From Mesorhizobium shangrilense (GTDB lineage: Bacteria > Pseudomonadota > Alphaproteobacteria > Rhizobiales > Rhizobiaceae): 64,000 nucleotides of DNA. Shown piece by piece: positions 22,691 through 31,381 of this stretch. The position numbers and the translations under genes are program-made. Numbering within the stretch: the stretch's first letter is position 1; each line of letters begins with the position of its first letter. Below the pieces are notes generated by a model, which searched no databases, was not told the origin of the DNA, and saw only the letters and a program-made list of their open reading frames with translations. The stretch spans positions 124,001 through 188,000 of the forward strand of contig NZ_JBEWSZ010000003.1 of assembly GCF_040537815.1 (NCBI RefSeq). Direction: 5' to 3'.

Positions 22691-23772
22691 CTGAGTACAC
22701 GTTTCCTGAAGAGTTTACAGGTCACGCGACATACCGCGAGGCTCCTTATCACCTGCGGGACGAGTTCATAGAACACGTCAAGCAGACCTACCAGCCCGAG
22801 ACATTCCCCGGACTCTACTGGGGTCGCCTGAACAAGAATGAACCGTTCGAAGTCATCCACACGTTCGCGGTTGATCGAAAGAAGCGGCCCGAAGGCGACT
22901 ATATTCCCTGCCCGATGTGCCAGCGGCGGGAGAAATTCCTCGAAGGCTCTTTCGTCTTCATCTTCAACCGCCAGTGCATCGCCGTGATTGGACATGATTG
23001 CGCTTCGGCGGAAGTCAGACATGCCGCGTTCTCAAAAAAGAAGCAGGACGACGAGCGGCGACATCAGGAAGACTTCCTGATGTCGCGCCTGGCGCACGTT
23101 CCCAGCATGCTGCGGGAGCTAGAGGCCCTGAAGCCGATCGCAGCCGAGATCGATGGCATCTTCCATGACTTCCGGAGGGACGCGCCGACGATACACACAG
23201 CCCTGCGACAGGTCCGTAAGGCCGGCGGTGAGTACGTCCTGACGGAAATGGTCGACAACGAGGCTGCCGAGTTCAACCCCCGGCTCCCGAAGAAACTGGC
23301 AAGGGACAGCTACTTCGGCAGCATTCGCGGTGACGCCTTGGTGGGCGCGAGCTGTAAGTTTCTGACCGAGGTCAGGCGTTACGAGCAGTGGCTTCTTTCG
23401 TTCGACGGCTGCGACGACGAAGAAAGGGCCATGGAGGCGACCATAGGGTTGCTGGAGCGCAGGGAGGCCGCGAAGGCAGTTAGGTACATCGTCGAAGCCG
23501 GAAGGCGAATGCAAAAGCTGAGATGGGCCATGTCGGCCGCCTGCTTTTTCTTCGCCCATACCCATATCGAAAACATGAAGGAGTGGGCGCGGGATCGGCT
23601 CCAGCCCCATCCATTTACTGTGGACCGCCACGTCCGGAACGACGGAATCTTGCTAACTTTTGTACGCGCCACCGGAAAAGACGAAGAACGCGAGTATGTG
23701 CGTCTCTTCCTTAGCAACGAACTCGCCGAATGGGCGGAGGCCAATCGCATCGGACCCAATCTCGAAAGCTGA
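22666..23772 (+). CDS. Unknown 368-residue protein with Cys pairs
   Basis: I do not recognise a family. The N-terminal quarter holds YIPCPMCQRREKFLEG and, 30 residues on, GHDCASAEVR, which together look like a small zinc-ribbon site. The middle is charged and helical (KKKQDDERRHQEDFLMSR). The C-terminal part, GILLTFVRATGKDEEREYVR, could be a short beta domain. There is no signal peptide or membrane helix. The ATG at 22666 has no clear ribosome-binding site, but a strong one with a 17-codon frame lies just upstream. The gene sits between the Fic operon and a truncated TIR gene, that is, within a defence-like neighbourhood. Confidence 0.55.
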   Translation: MEATARNVTEYTFPEEFTGHATYREAPYHLRDEFIEHVKQTYQPETFPGLYWGRLNKNEPFEVIHTFAVDRKKRPEGDYIPCPMCQRREKFLEGSFVFIFNRQCIAVIGHDCASAEVRHAAFSKKKQDDERRHQEDFLMSRLAHVPSMLRELEALKPIAAEIDGIFHDFRRDAPTIHTALRQVRKAGGEYVLTEMVDNEAAEFNPRLPKKLARDSYFGSIRGDALVGASCKFLTEVRRYEQWLLSFDGCDDEERAMEATIGLLERREAAKAVRYIVEAGRRMQKLRWAMSAACFFFAHTHIENMKEWARDRLQPHPFTVDRHVRNDGILLTFVRATGKDEEREYVRLFLSNELAEWAEANRIGPNLES

Positions 23773-23863
23773 AAGGCTTTCGCGAATGCGAAGCAGAACG
23801 CTGGCTGCACTTGCGTTTGGGAGCTCGGCGCAGATAACTTGCCGGCCGCGATCGGGCAGCCTC

Positions 23864-23945
23864 ATGACCGACATGTTCATCAGCCACGCCGTGGCGGACG
23901 CCGCGCTTGCCGATAAGTTCGTTACCTTCCTGAAAGAGGGCTATC
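23864..23945 (+). pseudogene. TIR-domain protein, N-terminal stump
   Basis: MTDMFISHAVADAALADKFV is the typical first strand and helix of a bacterial TIR domain (FISH motif followed by D-x-x-A). Homology stops after about 26 residues near 23945. Beyond it come about 75 bp of unrelated sequence and then the left 236-bp repeat. The rest of the gene is not seen elsewhere in the window. It appears that the arrival of the element at 24 kb, or a deletion beside it, destroyed a TIR gene. Confidence 0.6.
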
Positions 23946-24022
23946 GGCTCGCCCGCCAAGTCAATCCTCTGTTCCGGTGTCGACGGCCGGCGCCACTTTC
24001 TGTTCACGATGTGTACTTCAAT

Positions 24023-24258
24023 AGTCGCATAATTGGCAGTGTGGTATGGCGTCCGGAATTATCTGTCGTCGGTAGGGGCTAGAGTCCAGAATTATCTGTC
24101 GTTGGCCGGACTGCTAAGTGGATGATATCCCTACGCTTTCGCCCGAAGAGGTTACCATTGCCCTTCGGACAACAGGTTACCAATGTACCCCAACGACAAT
24201 CAATTCCCGACTGGCCTTAAGGAGATGTTTTGATTGAGCTTATTACGGCCAAGATTGC
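24023..24258. repeat. Left copy of 236-bp boundary repeat
   Basis: This segment aligns without gaps to 57991-58226, in the same orientation and with roughly 80 percent identity by eye. It contains two direct copies of a motif near TCCRGAATTATCTGTCGT (at 24052 and 24085, 33 bp apart). An inverted copy at 24190-24210 follows, so a 159-bp unit with terminal inverted repeats can be drawn (24052-24210). Two GGTTACCAWTG boxes (24150 and 24175) lie inside. A tyrosine-recombinase remnant follows it on the minus strand. It probably is the end of a recombinase-type mobile element or a MITE-like derivative. Confidence 0.75.
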
Positions 24259-24304
24259 CACCTCCTTGGTCCGCCCGAGAAAGACTGCATTGCTCTTGTC
24301 GCGG

Positions 24305-24514
24305 TCAGCCGGTGGCCACAAATGGGCAGATCCGGACCTTGTTGCCCTTGCCGTGGGGTCGCAATGACGAGGACGCGCGCGGTTGGAGATTGCCGACCGT
24401 CAATTTTGCAACCTCATCGGCGCGGGCGCCGCTGCAAGACGGACACCAGGCAAGAGACAAGGGAACCGTGAACAAATAGAGGCGAAGCATCCAAATGACA
24501 CGAAAGCTTTGCAA
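24305..24514 (-). pseudogene. Tyrosine recombinase (integrase) fragment
   Basis: The minus-strand frame contains SGARADEVAKLTVGNL followed by PHGKGNKVRICPF. This matches the region around the first catalytic Arg and the following beta strands of XerC/D-like tyrosine recombinases, as found in rhizobial multi-recombinase elements. Only about 40 residues are recognisable; the C-terminal catalytic His-x-x-Arg and Tyr are absent and a stop follows. It lies next to the left boundary repeat and was probably part of the same element. Confidence 0.6.
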
Positions 24515-24823
24515 AAGTTTAATAAAAGCTTATCTGCACAAGTATTTACCAGTGATTGCACGTGCGGTAATAACGAGAGCGGCAGTTATTTAGGGATGGC
24601 TACGAACGTTGATGCGTCAGAAAGCCGATTGGTACTTTAAAATTGATCAGGAGGCCGATCCGAAAGAGTGCGTGTCGAATATGAGGAACATTATCGTCGT
24701 TAGTTCGACTCGCTACTTTCTTCAGCAGAAGCTTCGCGGCCCGTTTTACTTTCGACTGGGCCGATGGTGGCAAATAGAGAATTTTTGTGGCAAGAAATAT
24801 TGCGCCAGTGGAGTAATAGAAAC

Positions 24824-26449
24824 ATGATGATAATGTCGTTCAAACCGCACCATGATGGCACGATTGCAGTACTGGATGCATCATCAGCCGAACTCATCTA
24901 TTCATACGAGGCTGAGAAGGATAGCTTTCCCAGATATTCGACTATTAACCCGACGACTATCCTCGAAGCCGCTGGGCGCCTGGACACGATTCCGGATGTG
25001 ATTGCTGTCGGTGGATGGGAGACGATGGGATTCGGCCACGACGCGGTAGGCTACTATGGAATAGCTCAGGGATCGGACGTTGTCGGCGAGAGGACCATTT
25101 TCGGCCGCAAAGTGCACTTCTATTCCTCGACGCACGAGCGCTCCCATCTCTGGGGCTCCTACGGTATGTCGCCATTTCCCGCCGGGATGCCCTGTTACGT
25201 GCTGATCTGGGAAGGATGGTGCGGCGATTTCTATGAAATCGATGAGCGCCTGCAGGTCGTGCATCGGGGAAAAGTGATGGCGAATCCTGGTGACAAATAT
25301 GCTTTCCTTTATGCGCTCGCCGATCCGAGATTCACCTTGCCCAAAGGACCAACGCGTATCGAAGACGCCGGCAAGGTAATGGCGCTTTGCGCCTATGGGC
25401 AGACCGGATCGCCTGACTCGGACGAGCAGGCGCTAATCGATTTCCTGCTTCCAAGCGATGTGTACCCCTTGCCCAAGGAGGATCTGCGGAATTCTCCCTA
25501 CTACAACATTGGCGTAACCCATCAGAAGTTCACCAACCTCGCCAAGCGCGTTTCAGACGCCATCTTCGATTCGTTCCACACCTTTGCGAAGAAGAACCTG
25601 ACAAAGGGCTACCCGCTGCTGATATCTGGGGGGTGTGGATTGAACTGCGAGTGGAATCGCCGATGGGTCGAAACGAACCTATTTTCCGATGTTTTCATTC
25701 CGCCCTGCACAAATGATACGGGCTCAGCGATTGGGACCGCCGTCGACGCGATGCGGCATTTCACCGGCAATGCGAAGATCAAATGGAACGTCTATTCAGG
25801 CCAGCCCTTCACACTTGACGAAATTGACCGCACCGGGCTCGAGGTCCATCCACTCGACTACGACCAAGTGGCCTCGGCGTTGCTCAGCGACAAGGTGATC
25901 GGCTGGGTACAAGGGAATTGCGAAATCGGGCCACGGGCGCTCGGCAACCGGTCAATTCTCGCCGCGCCTTTCTCAAAGGCAACCCATGAGCGGCTAAACC
26001 GCATCAAGAAGCGGGAGGGTTTCCGCCCGATCGCGCCGGTTTGCCTGGAAGAGGACGTCGGAGTCCACTTCGATTTAGCACGCCCGTCGCCCTACATGCT
26101 TCTTTTCCAGAAGGTTCTCGATAGCCGGCTGGAGGCTGTCACGCATGTTGACGGCACAGCGCGGGCCCAGACCGTTTCGCGGGAGCAGAACCCGCACCTG
26201 TTTCAATTGCTTACCTCGTTCAAGGCGAAAAGCGGGGCCGGTGTACTTTGCAACACATCGCTGAACTTCAATGGCACCGGCTTCATCAATCGCGCAAGCG
26301 ATTTGCTAGCCTATGCCCGGGCCGCGGGTCTCGACGGATTCGTTATCAACGATGCCTTTTATCTCCTCAAGGAGGCACCGCTCACAGCGTCGAGGGGACA
26401 AAAAAGACCGCTTAGCGGAGGAGAAAGTATCCCTCCGCCGATGCTTTAA
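24824..26449 (+). CDS. NodU/CmcH-family O-carbamoyltransferase
   Basis: A protein of 541 residues from the ATG at 24824 (GGAG ten bases upstream). The N-terminal half has the ASKHA-like fold (HHDGTIAVLD, EDAGKVMALCAYG, SGGCGLNCEWNRRW). The C-terminal half carries the carbamoyltransferase signature QGNCEIGPRALGNRSILAAP and GVLCNTSLNFNGTGF. Family members transfer a carbamoyl group from carbamoyl phosphate, through a carbamoyl-adenylate, to a hydroxyl of a sugar or antibiotic (NodU, TobZ). The acceptor here is unknown. No nodABC or glycosyltransferase genes are nearby. Instead two short-chain dehydrogenases follow at once, so carbamoylation of a small catabolic or signal molecule is possible. 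Confidence 0.85.
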   Translation: MMIMSFKPHHDGTIAVLDASSAELIYSYEAEKDSFPRYSTINPTTILEAAGRLDTIPDVIAVGGWETMGFGHDAVGYYGIAQGSDVVGERTIFGRKVHFYSSTHERSHLWGSYGMSPFPAGMPCYVLIWEGWCGDFYEIDERLQVVHRGKVMANPGDKYAFLYALADPRFTLPKGPTRIEDAGKVMALCAYGQTGSPDSDEQALIDFLLPSDVYPLPKEDLRNSPYYNIGVTHQKFTNLAKRVSDAIFDSFHTFAKKNLTKGYPLLISGGCGLNCEWNRRWVETNLFSDVFIPPCTNDTGSAIGTAVDAMRHFTGNAKIKWNVYSGQPFTLDEIDRTGLEVHPLDYDQVASALLSDKVIGWVQGNCEIGPRALGNRSILAAPFSKATHERLNRIKKREGFRPIAPVCLEEDVGVHFDLARPSPYMLLFQKVLDSRLEAVTHVDGTARAQTVSREQNPHLFQLLTSFKAKSGAGVLCNTSLNFNGTGFINRASDLLAYARAAGLDGFVINDAFYLLKEAPLTASRGQKRPLSGGESIPPPML

Positions 26450-26582
26450 AATAACCCACACCTTTTGCGCTCGCTCGACGCGGCTGCGCCAGTTGCTGGA
26501 GCGCATAGGAGGCGCCAGGTGCGCAAGCATTCCCTTGGCTTATCAGATTGGCGAACATCACTCCGGCTAGGCAATCACTACC

Positions 26583-27344
26583 ATGACGCATTCCAAGAAG
26601 GTAATTATCGTTACCGGCGCAACGTCGGGGATAGGAGAGGCCGTCGTACAGGCCTTCGCCGCGACAGAGGCGTCACTCGTATTGGTCGGCCGCGATCGAG
26701 AGCGGGGCCAACGAGTCCTAGAGTCGGTTCAGAAACTCAATTGTCCGGCCGAATTGATGCTGGGCGATGTGACTGACTCGGCCTTCGCCGACCAGGTGAT
26801 TAATTCCAGCGTAAAGCGGTTCGGAAAGGTCGACGTGTTAGTCAACAGCGCCGGGATCATCCGGCGTGGAAGTGCTGTCGAGACCACGGATGACGATTGG
26901 GGGCAGACATTCGACGCCAATGTCAACGGTGTGTTCTACTTTAGCCGCGCCGCGGTGAAGTCTATGAGGAGGACCGGCGGCGGCAGCATTGTCAACATAG
27001 CCTCGAGTGTGGGGCTGGTTGGCTGTTCCGGGCTGGCTGCCTATTGTGCGTCAAAGGGCGCCGTGGTTCTGTTAACACGAGCCATGGCGCTCGATCATGC
27101 CAAAGAGCACATCAGCATCAATGCTGTCTGCCCCGGCGCCGTGGATACGCCCATGCTGGTGTCGGCCCACAGGCAGCCGGCTACTGCCGACGAGATTTTC
27201 CAGAGGAACATAGATTCAATACCTCAGGGTCGCGTGGCGACTCCGAAGGAAATCGCAACTCTGACGCTGTTCCTCGCGAGCGAGGGAGCGAGGCACATCA
27301 CGGGGGTTGCTGTTCCAATAGATGGTGGCTTCACGGCAGGATAG
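26583..27344 (+). CDS. Short-chain dehydrogenase/reductase (pair 1, first)
   Basis: A classical SDR of 253 residues. The cofactor loop is TGATSGIG, followed by NSAGI, then IASSVGLVG with the catalytic Ser, and YCASKGA with Tyr and Lys. The C-terminal VPIDGGFTAG is normal for the family. The acidic/basic pattern after the second strand (VGRDRER) hints at NADP(H) or mixed use; this is uncertain. The substrate is unknown. The next gene begins 9 bp later and encodes a second SDR; the two likely act on one pathway. The pair resembles the pair at 35484-36949 in order and in signature motifs. Confidence 0.85.
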   Translation: MTHSKKVIIVTGATSGIGEAVVQAFAATEASLVLVGRDRERGQRVLESVQKLNCPAELMLGDVTDSAFADQVINSSVKRFGKVDVLVNSAGIIRRGSAVETTDDDWGQTFDANVNGVFYFSRAAVKSMRRTGGGSIVNIASSVGLVGCSGLAAYCASKGAVVLLTRAMALDHAKEHISINAVCPGAVDTPMLVSAHRQPATADEIFQRNIDSIPQGRVATPKEIATLTLFLASEGARHITGVAVPIDGGFTAG

Positions 27345-27353
27345 GAGGAACTA

Positions 27354-28157
27354 TTGGGTAATCGGCTATCAGGCAAAGTTGCCATCGTCACCGGTGGCAA
27401 TCGAGGCATAGGGCGTGCAATTGCCGAGAGGCTCGCTGATGAAGGCGCCTTGGTTGCTGTTGGCGACTTGCGTGACGACCGCTCAGCCGATTGCGGCGCC
27501 GAGGGGCTGACGTTTATGTCTCTCGACGTCACAAAGGAAGTCTCAATTCGCACATTCATTGACGAGGTGCTGCAGAAGTTTGGCAGGATCGATGTACTGG
27601 TCAACAATGCCGGCATAGTCATTCATAAGTGCATTGACGAACAGACTGCCGAGGATTGGGACAGGCTTATGGCAGTCAATCTTCGTGGCCCGTTTCTCAT
27701 GGCCAAGCATGTGGTCCCAGAAATGAGACGTATCGGCTTGGGCACGATCGTCAACATTGGATCGGTCGAGGGCTATATGGTCAACCCCTGGCATACGGCC
27801 TACGCCGCCACCAAGTCCGGCGTGCACGGTCTTACGCTGGGACTGGCAGTTGACCTTGGGCCTGACGGTATACGTTGCAATACCGTATGTCCCGGTTGGA
27901 TCGATACCGAGCTGAACCGTGCATATGTCGAGATGCACCCGGACCGAAGCCTGATCGAGCGGGAATTGGGACAACTTCACCCGGTGGGCAGGATTGGCGC
28001 TCCAAAGGAGATAGCCAATGCGGTCGTATGGTTGGCTAGTGAGGATTCCAGTTTCGTTAGCGGTGAAATGATTTCCGTCGACGGCGCGCGAACCAAAAAG
28101 ATATCCCTGCCCGCCATCTTGGACGAGGAGTATCGGGCCAAGCTGACGAAGCCATAG
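27354..28157 (+). CDS. Short-chain dehydrogenase/reductase (pair 1, second)
   Basis: A 267-residue SDR. TGGNRGIG is the cofactor loop, NNAGI follows, NIGSVEGYM holds the catalytic Ser, and YAATKSG holds Tyr and Lys. TTG at 27354 is the start, supported by a GGAGGAA site. After the cofactor strand the sequence VGDLRDD favours NAD. The C-terminus is extended (DGARTKKISLPAILDEEYRA). The SVEG motif and the KKISLP tail are shared with the SDR at 35484 (SIEG, AKLSLP), so the two are likely paralogues for similar substrates. It forms an operon with the preceding SDR. Confidence 0.85.
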   Translation: MGNRLSGKVAIVTGGNRGIGRAIAERLADEGALVAVGDLRDDRSADCGAEGLTFMSLDVTKEVSIRTFIDEVLQKFGRIDVLVNNAGIVIHKCIDEQTAEDWDRLMAVNLRGPFLMAKHVVPEMRRIGLGTIVNIGSVEGYMVNPWHTAYAATKSGVHGLTLGLAVDLGPDGIRCNTVCPGWIDTELNRAYVEMHPDRSLIERELGQLHPVGRIGAPKEIANAVVWLASEDSSFVSGEMISVDGARTKKISLPAILDEEYRAKLTKP

Positions 28158-29108
28158 TGCCTCGGTCCCAAATGTGCACCCTAACGACTTAACCGTACTT
28201 GGTGAAGTCGCTCCCGATGCTTCCATACGTTACATTCGAGTACTCGTTGGGTGGAGCACTTTTCCTCTCCGTACCCGCCCGCTTTTGGAGCCATCGGCAA
28301 AGGTGCCTATGCCGCAATCGCTCCAATTGTCCAAGAAGTTTGACGGGCCGACGAAGGTTCCAGCCGAACCCGTTTTTGGAATAGGGATCGCATTTTGGCC
28401 CTGATCCCGGGAACGCATGAAGGCTATGTCAGTTGGGGCGCGGCCCCGACAAACCCGACAGAAGATGTCGGAAGGTTTTGTTCGAGACCGCTATTCGTTG
28501 ACCGCAGAGCACACAACAGAGTTTGTGTGCTCAACTTCAGCAAGATGGTTTGGTGATGTTGTCGATGTCTGCCACGGAGCTCACGTGTTTTTGGCGGAAC
28601 CGCGGACCACGGCTGTCTGATCATGTGGCAAGTGCCCTCAGCGTTCGATACTCTGGGGTGAAGCTGGCCTATCAACCGAGACCTCGGTGAAAACAGCTTG
28701 ACCGACCTCGAAAGCGAGAAGGAGCTGCCACCTCGGCAATTGCAGCAAAATCGCGGGAGACGGCACAGTCACCCCTTCGCTTCCCGAACCTAGAGTACGT
28801 CCGGGATTGATGAATCGATTGTGACGTGGCGCGGGGCGCTGATTCAACGTTCACTTGGATGGAGGTTGTTTAATCGCTTGCCGGTTTATCAAGCATAATT
28901 TCGTTGATCCGAGACGCGAATCTGCATCGCAAGGTCGCACAGCTGACTGCAAAGATGTCCCCGCACATTGTACTGGGTTACGGAGTCGGCGCCCTTTATG
29001 AGGGCGCCGATCAAGCGAGGCGATTGGACGGTGAGAAACCCCACCACCAAGTGCCGCGCCGTCTGCGATCTAGCCCGATTAACCCCAGCCCAACGGAGAT
29101 CAAAGACA
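28158..29108. other. Long intergenic region with a stem-loop
   Basis: Nearly 1 kb without a credible gene; short frames on both strands show no family resemblance. Its only clear structure is the stem-loop at 28986-29010, about 100 bp before the DHDPS-like gene. It may be a decayed insertion or deletion scar. Confidence 0.45.
28986..29010. promoter_or_regulatory. Perfect 10-bp stem-loop upstream of DHDPS-like gene
   Basis: TCGGCGCCCT and AGGGCGCCGA are perfect inverted arms around TTATG. No T-run follows, so it is not a classical terminator on the plus strand. It may be a regulatory hairpin in the leader or an operator. Confidence 0.4.
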
Positions 29109-29996
29109 ATGGCGGAATTCCCATTCCCCGGCCTGAACCTCGCTCTTGCGACCCCCTTCGATGCCCGGGGCCGCCTCGACTTGACCCGCCTCGAAAGCCT
29201 TATCGAACGCTACATCGCATCCGGTATCAGAGGATTCGTCCTCAGCTCTGGGACAGGTATGCATGTATATCTTTCGAAAGAAGAGTCTAAGGAACTCGTT
29301 GAACAAGGCAGCAAGATCATCAACGGCCGCGCGAAGGTCATCGTTCAAACTTCCGCGCTTCTCGTGGAAGAAGTCGTCGATAGGACCAAGCATGCGGCGG
29401 AATGTGGGGCCGACGGAGTGATGGTGCTTCCGCCCTTTTTCGAAGGGCCTACCGATGAAGAGGACATCTTCGCCTTCTACGCGGAAGCTTCCAAGGGAGG
29501 GTTGCCCATCATCGGCTACAATGTCCCGCACGCAGTTGGCATTGAAATCACGCCCAGCCTCCTTTCGAAACTAAGCGAAATCCCTAATTTCTGTACCGCC
29601 AAGGACAGTAGTGGTGATCTCGGTAAGCAAGCCTCTTTGATCCGCACACGACTGCCCATCATGAATGGTGCGGACCCGCTTGTGCCCTACGCACTATTCG
29701 CTGGCGCGGCCGGGTTGATTTGGGGCGGCGCCAACATCGCTCCCAAGTCGTGTGCCGCCGTCGTCGAGGCTGCCCAGGCCGGGGACTGGCACCTTGTCCG
29801 CGAACGCTGGCGGGCGCTCGAGCCCATCATGTCGCTGATCTGGCAGGGGGACTACGTGCAGTCAGTTTACGCAGCGTCGAAGATCACTGGATTTGACGCT
29901 GGCAAGCCACGCCGACCTCTCAATGCGCTTCCTCCGAAGAAAATGATTGCTCTGCGAATGGCACTTGGCGAACTCAAGAAGGCGGAGAAAGTGTAA
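29109..29996 (+). CDS. Dihydrodipicolinate synthase-family lyase (copy 1)
   Basis: A 295-residue (beta/alpha)8 enzyme of the DHDPS/N-acetylneuraminate lyase family. The Schiff-base Lys is in CTAKDSSGD (about residue 164) and the proton-relay Tyr in IIGYNVPHA. The substrate-carboxylate loop GTGM in SSGTGMHVYLS replaces the usual GTTGE, so true dihydrodipicolinate synthesis is unlikely. The ATG at 29109 has GGAG ten bases upstream. In betaine or hydroxyproline pathways such enzymes deaminate cyclic imino acids; here it may serve the SDR pair or the Rieske system. It is a paralogue of the enzyme at 41876. A GlxA-type regulator follows. Confidence 0.82.
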   Translation: MAEFPFPGLNLALATPFDARGRLDLTRLESLIERYIASGIRGFVLSSGTGMHVYLSKEESKELVEQGSKIINGRAKVIVQTSALLVEEVVDRTKHAAECGADGVMVLPPFFEGPTDEEDIFAFYAEASKGGLPIIGYNVPHAVGIEITPSLLSKLSEIPNFCTAKDSSGDLGKQASLIRTRLPIMNGADPLVPYALFAGAAGLIWGGANIAPKSCAAVVEAAQAGDWHLVRERWRALEPIMSLIWQGDYVQSVYAASKITGFDAGKPRRPLNALPPKKMIALRMALGELKKAEKV

Positions 29997-30391
29997 TCGT
30001 GGAAAGATCCGCGGATGACATCCGCTCCCGCAACTCAATCATGCAGATTTTCGCGTCTTTGGAAGTTGCCAGAATGGAGCGAACGACGCCTGGTTCGTTC
30101 CAGGCGTGGGCGGTTGCTTCTACAATTCGCCAGGGATCAAGCACGTCGAAGGAAACCCGATTATTCGCGTTCTGGGTTTTGCCTCCTGAGCAGCGGGGAC
30201 ATTGAACCGGATCGGGCGACGCATAGCGACAACAGGCGGTCGGTTTCGTGAGGGCGCGACCGGCGCGCGCGGCGACAATGACGGATTGAATGTAGTGCCG
30301 CGGTCAACCTTAGGTCGCGACGGTCGTGAGTTGCTTCGCTCGAGCGAGCCGCTTGTGTGTTCGATGCGTCGAAACGCCTTTTGGAACAGAG
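29997..30391. other. Intergenic region with hairpin at 30086-30107
   Basis: No gene is evident. ACGCCTGG and CCAGGCGT form perfect 8-bp arms around TTCGTT (30086-30107), about 90 bp after the DHDPS-like gene. This may be a transcription end without a T-run. Confidence 0.4.
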
Positions 30392-31381
30392 ATGACACCG
30401 ACCCCAAAGCAGATGCCCGAGAAGCAACTCAAGGTCGGATTCATCTTGGCCCGTTCGTTTACCCTTTCGGCGTTCGCACTTTTCGTCGACACGTTGAGAC
30501 TGGCCAGCGACGAGCTTGATCGGTCCGGCCGCGTTTTCGCCGATTGGCAGGTCCTGTCGAGTACGCGACACCTGGTCACTTCAAGTTGCGGCATCCAGGT
30601 CTCTCCAACAACCAACTTGGCTGACCCGGCGGTATACGACTACATTGTTGTGGTCGGTGGTCTCCTGAATGTGGATGAGCCAATCGACGCTCGCACGATC
30701 GAATTCTTGGGGAAAGCGAGTCGCCAGAAGATACCGTTGATCGGCCTTTGCACAGGGACCTTCATCTTAGCCGCCGCCGGGCTCCTCAGCGACCATCAAA
30801 CTTGCGTGAGCTGGCTGCACTATCAGGCTTTCCGTGACCGATTTCCAGATTTGAAAGTATGGGCGGATCGCATTTTCAACCTTGACCGCACCCGTGGTTC
30901 GTGCGCGGGGGGAAGTAGTGCAGCGGACATGGCAGCCTCGATCGTCAGACGTCATATAGGCAAAGACGCAGAGCGGAACGCCCTAGAGGTGCTGCAAATC
31001 GAGAAGGCACGCTCAACGTTCGACATCCAGCCACGACGCCCGCTCGCCATCGAATCGAGGGATCCGAAAGTCAAAGCGGCTTTGATCATGATGGAAACGC
31101 ATACCGAGGATACGATTTCAATTCCAATGCTCGCCGAGGCGGTCGGCGTTTCTCGCAGGCAGCTGGAGCGGCTGTTCATGGATCACGCTAAAGCTTCCCC
31201 CGCCGTTGTGTACAAGCGGATGCGCTTAGAACGCGCCCGCTATCTTCTCTTACATTCGGACGCGCCCCTTATTGACATCGCTCTCGAGACTGGTTTTGAG
31301 AACACCTCCCATTTCTCGAGGTCGTTCAAAGAGAGTTTCGGACAGTCGCCAACACAGCTGCGTACCGCTGCAGCCGCGTAA
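30392..31381 (+). CDS. GlxA/AraC-family transcriptional regulator (copy 1)
   Basis: A regulator of 329 residues with a DJ-1/PfpI-like sensor domain (IVVVGGLLNVDEP, IGLCTGTFILAAAGLL, RGSCAGGSSAADMAAS). An AraC-type double helix-turn-helix follows at the C-terminus (LAEAVGVSRRQLERLF; DIALETGFENTSHFSRSF). Proteins of this layout (GbdR, CdhR and relatives) activate choline, glycine betaine and carnitine catabolism in response to a quaternary amine. That fits the Rieske demethylase genes downstream on the other strand. The Cys in the sensor elbow may be structural rather than catalytic. The ATG at 30392 is preferred over a start at 30326. Confidence 0.85.
   Translation: MTPTPKQMPEKQLKVGFILARSFTLSAFALFVDTLRLASDELDRSGRVFADWQVLSSTRHLVTSSCGIQVSPTTNLADPAVYDYIVVVGGLLNVDEPIDARTIEFLGKASRQKIPLIGLCTGTFILAAAGLLSDHQTCVSWLHYQAFRDRFPDLKVWADRIFNLDRTRGSCAGGSSAADMAASIVRRHIGKDAERNALEVLQIEKARSTFDIQPRRPLAIESRDPKVKAALIMMETHTEDTISIPMLAEAVGVSRRQLERLFMDHAKASPAVVYKRMRLERARYLLLHSDAPLIDIALETGFENTSHFSRSFKESFGQSPTQLRTAAAA

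Noticed and set aside
24824..26449. Calling the carbamoyltransferase nodU and the region a nodulation locus
   Set aside because: No nodABC, nod-box-like sequence or glycosyltransferase is visible; the family also serves other acceptors.
27543..28226. Minus-strand frame of 227 codons opposite the second SDR
   Set aside because: No recognisable motif; it mirrors the third-codon-position GC bias of the SDR gene.
29109..29996. True dihydrodipicolinate synthase (DapA) for lysine synthesis
   Set aside because: The carboxylate-binding loop differs from DapA and the context is catabolic; only the family, not the reaction, is supported.
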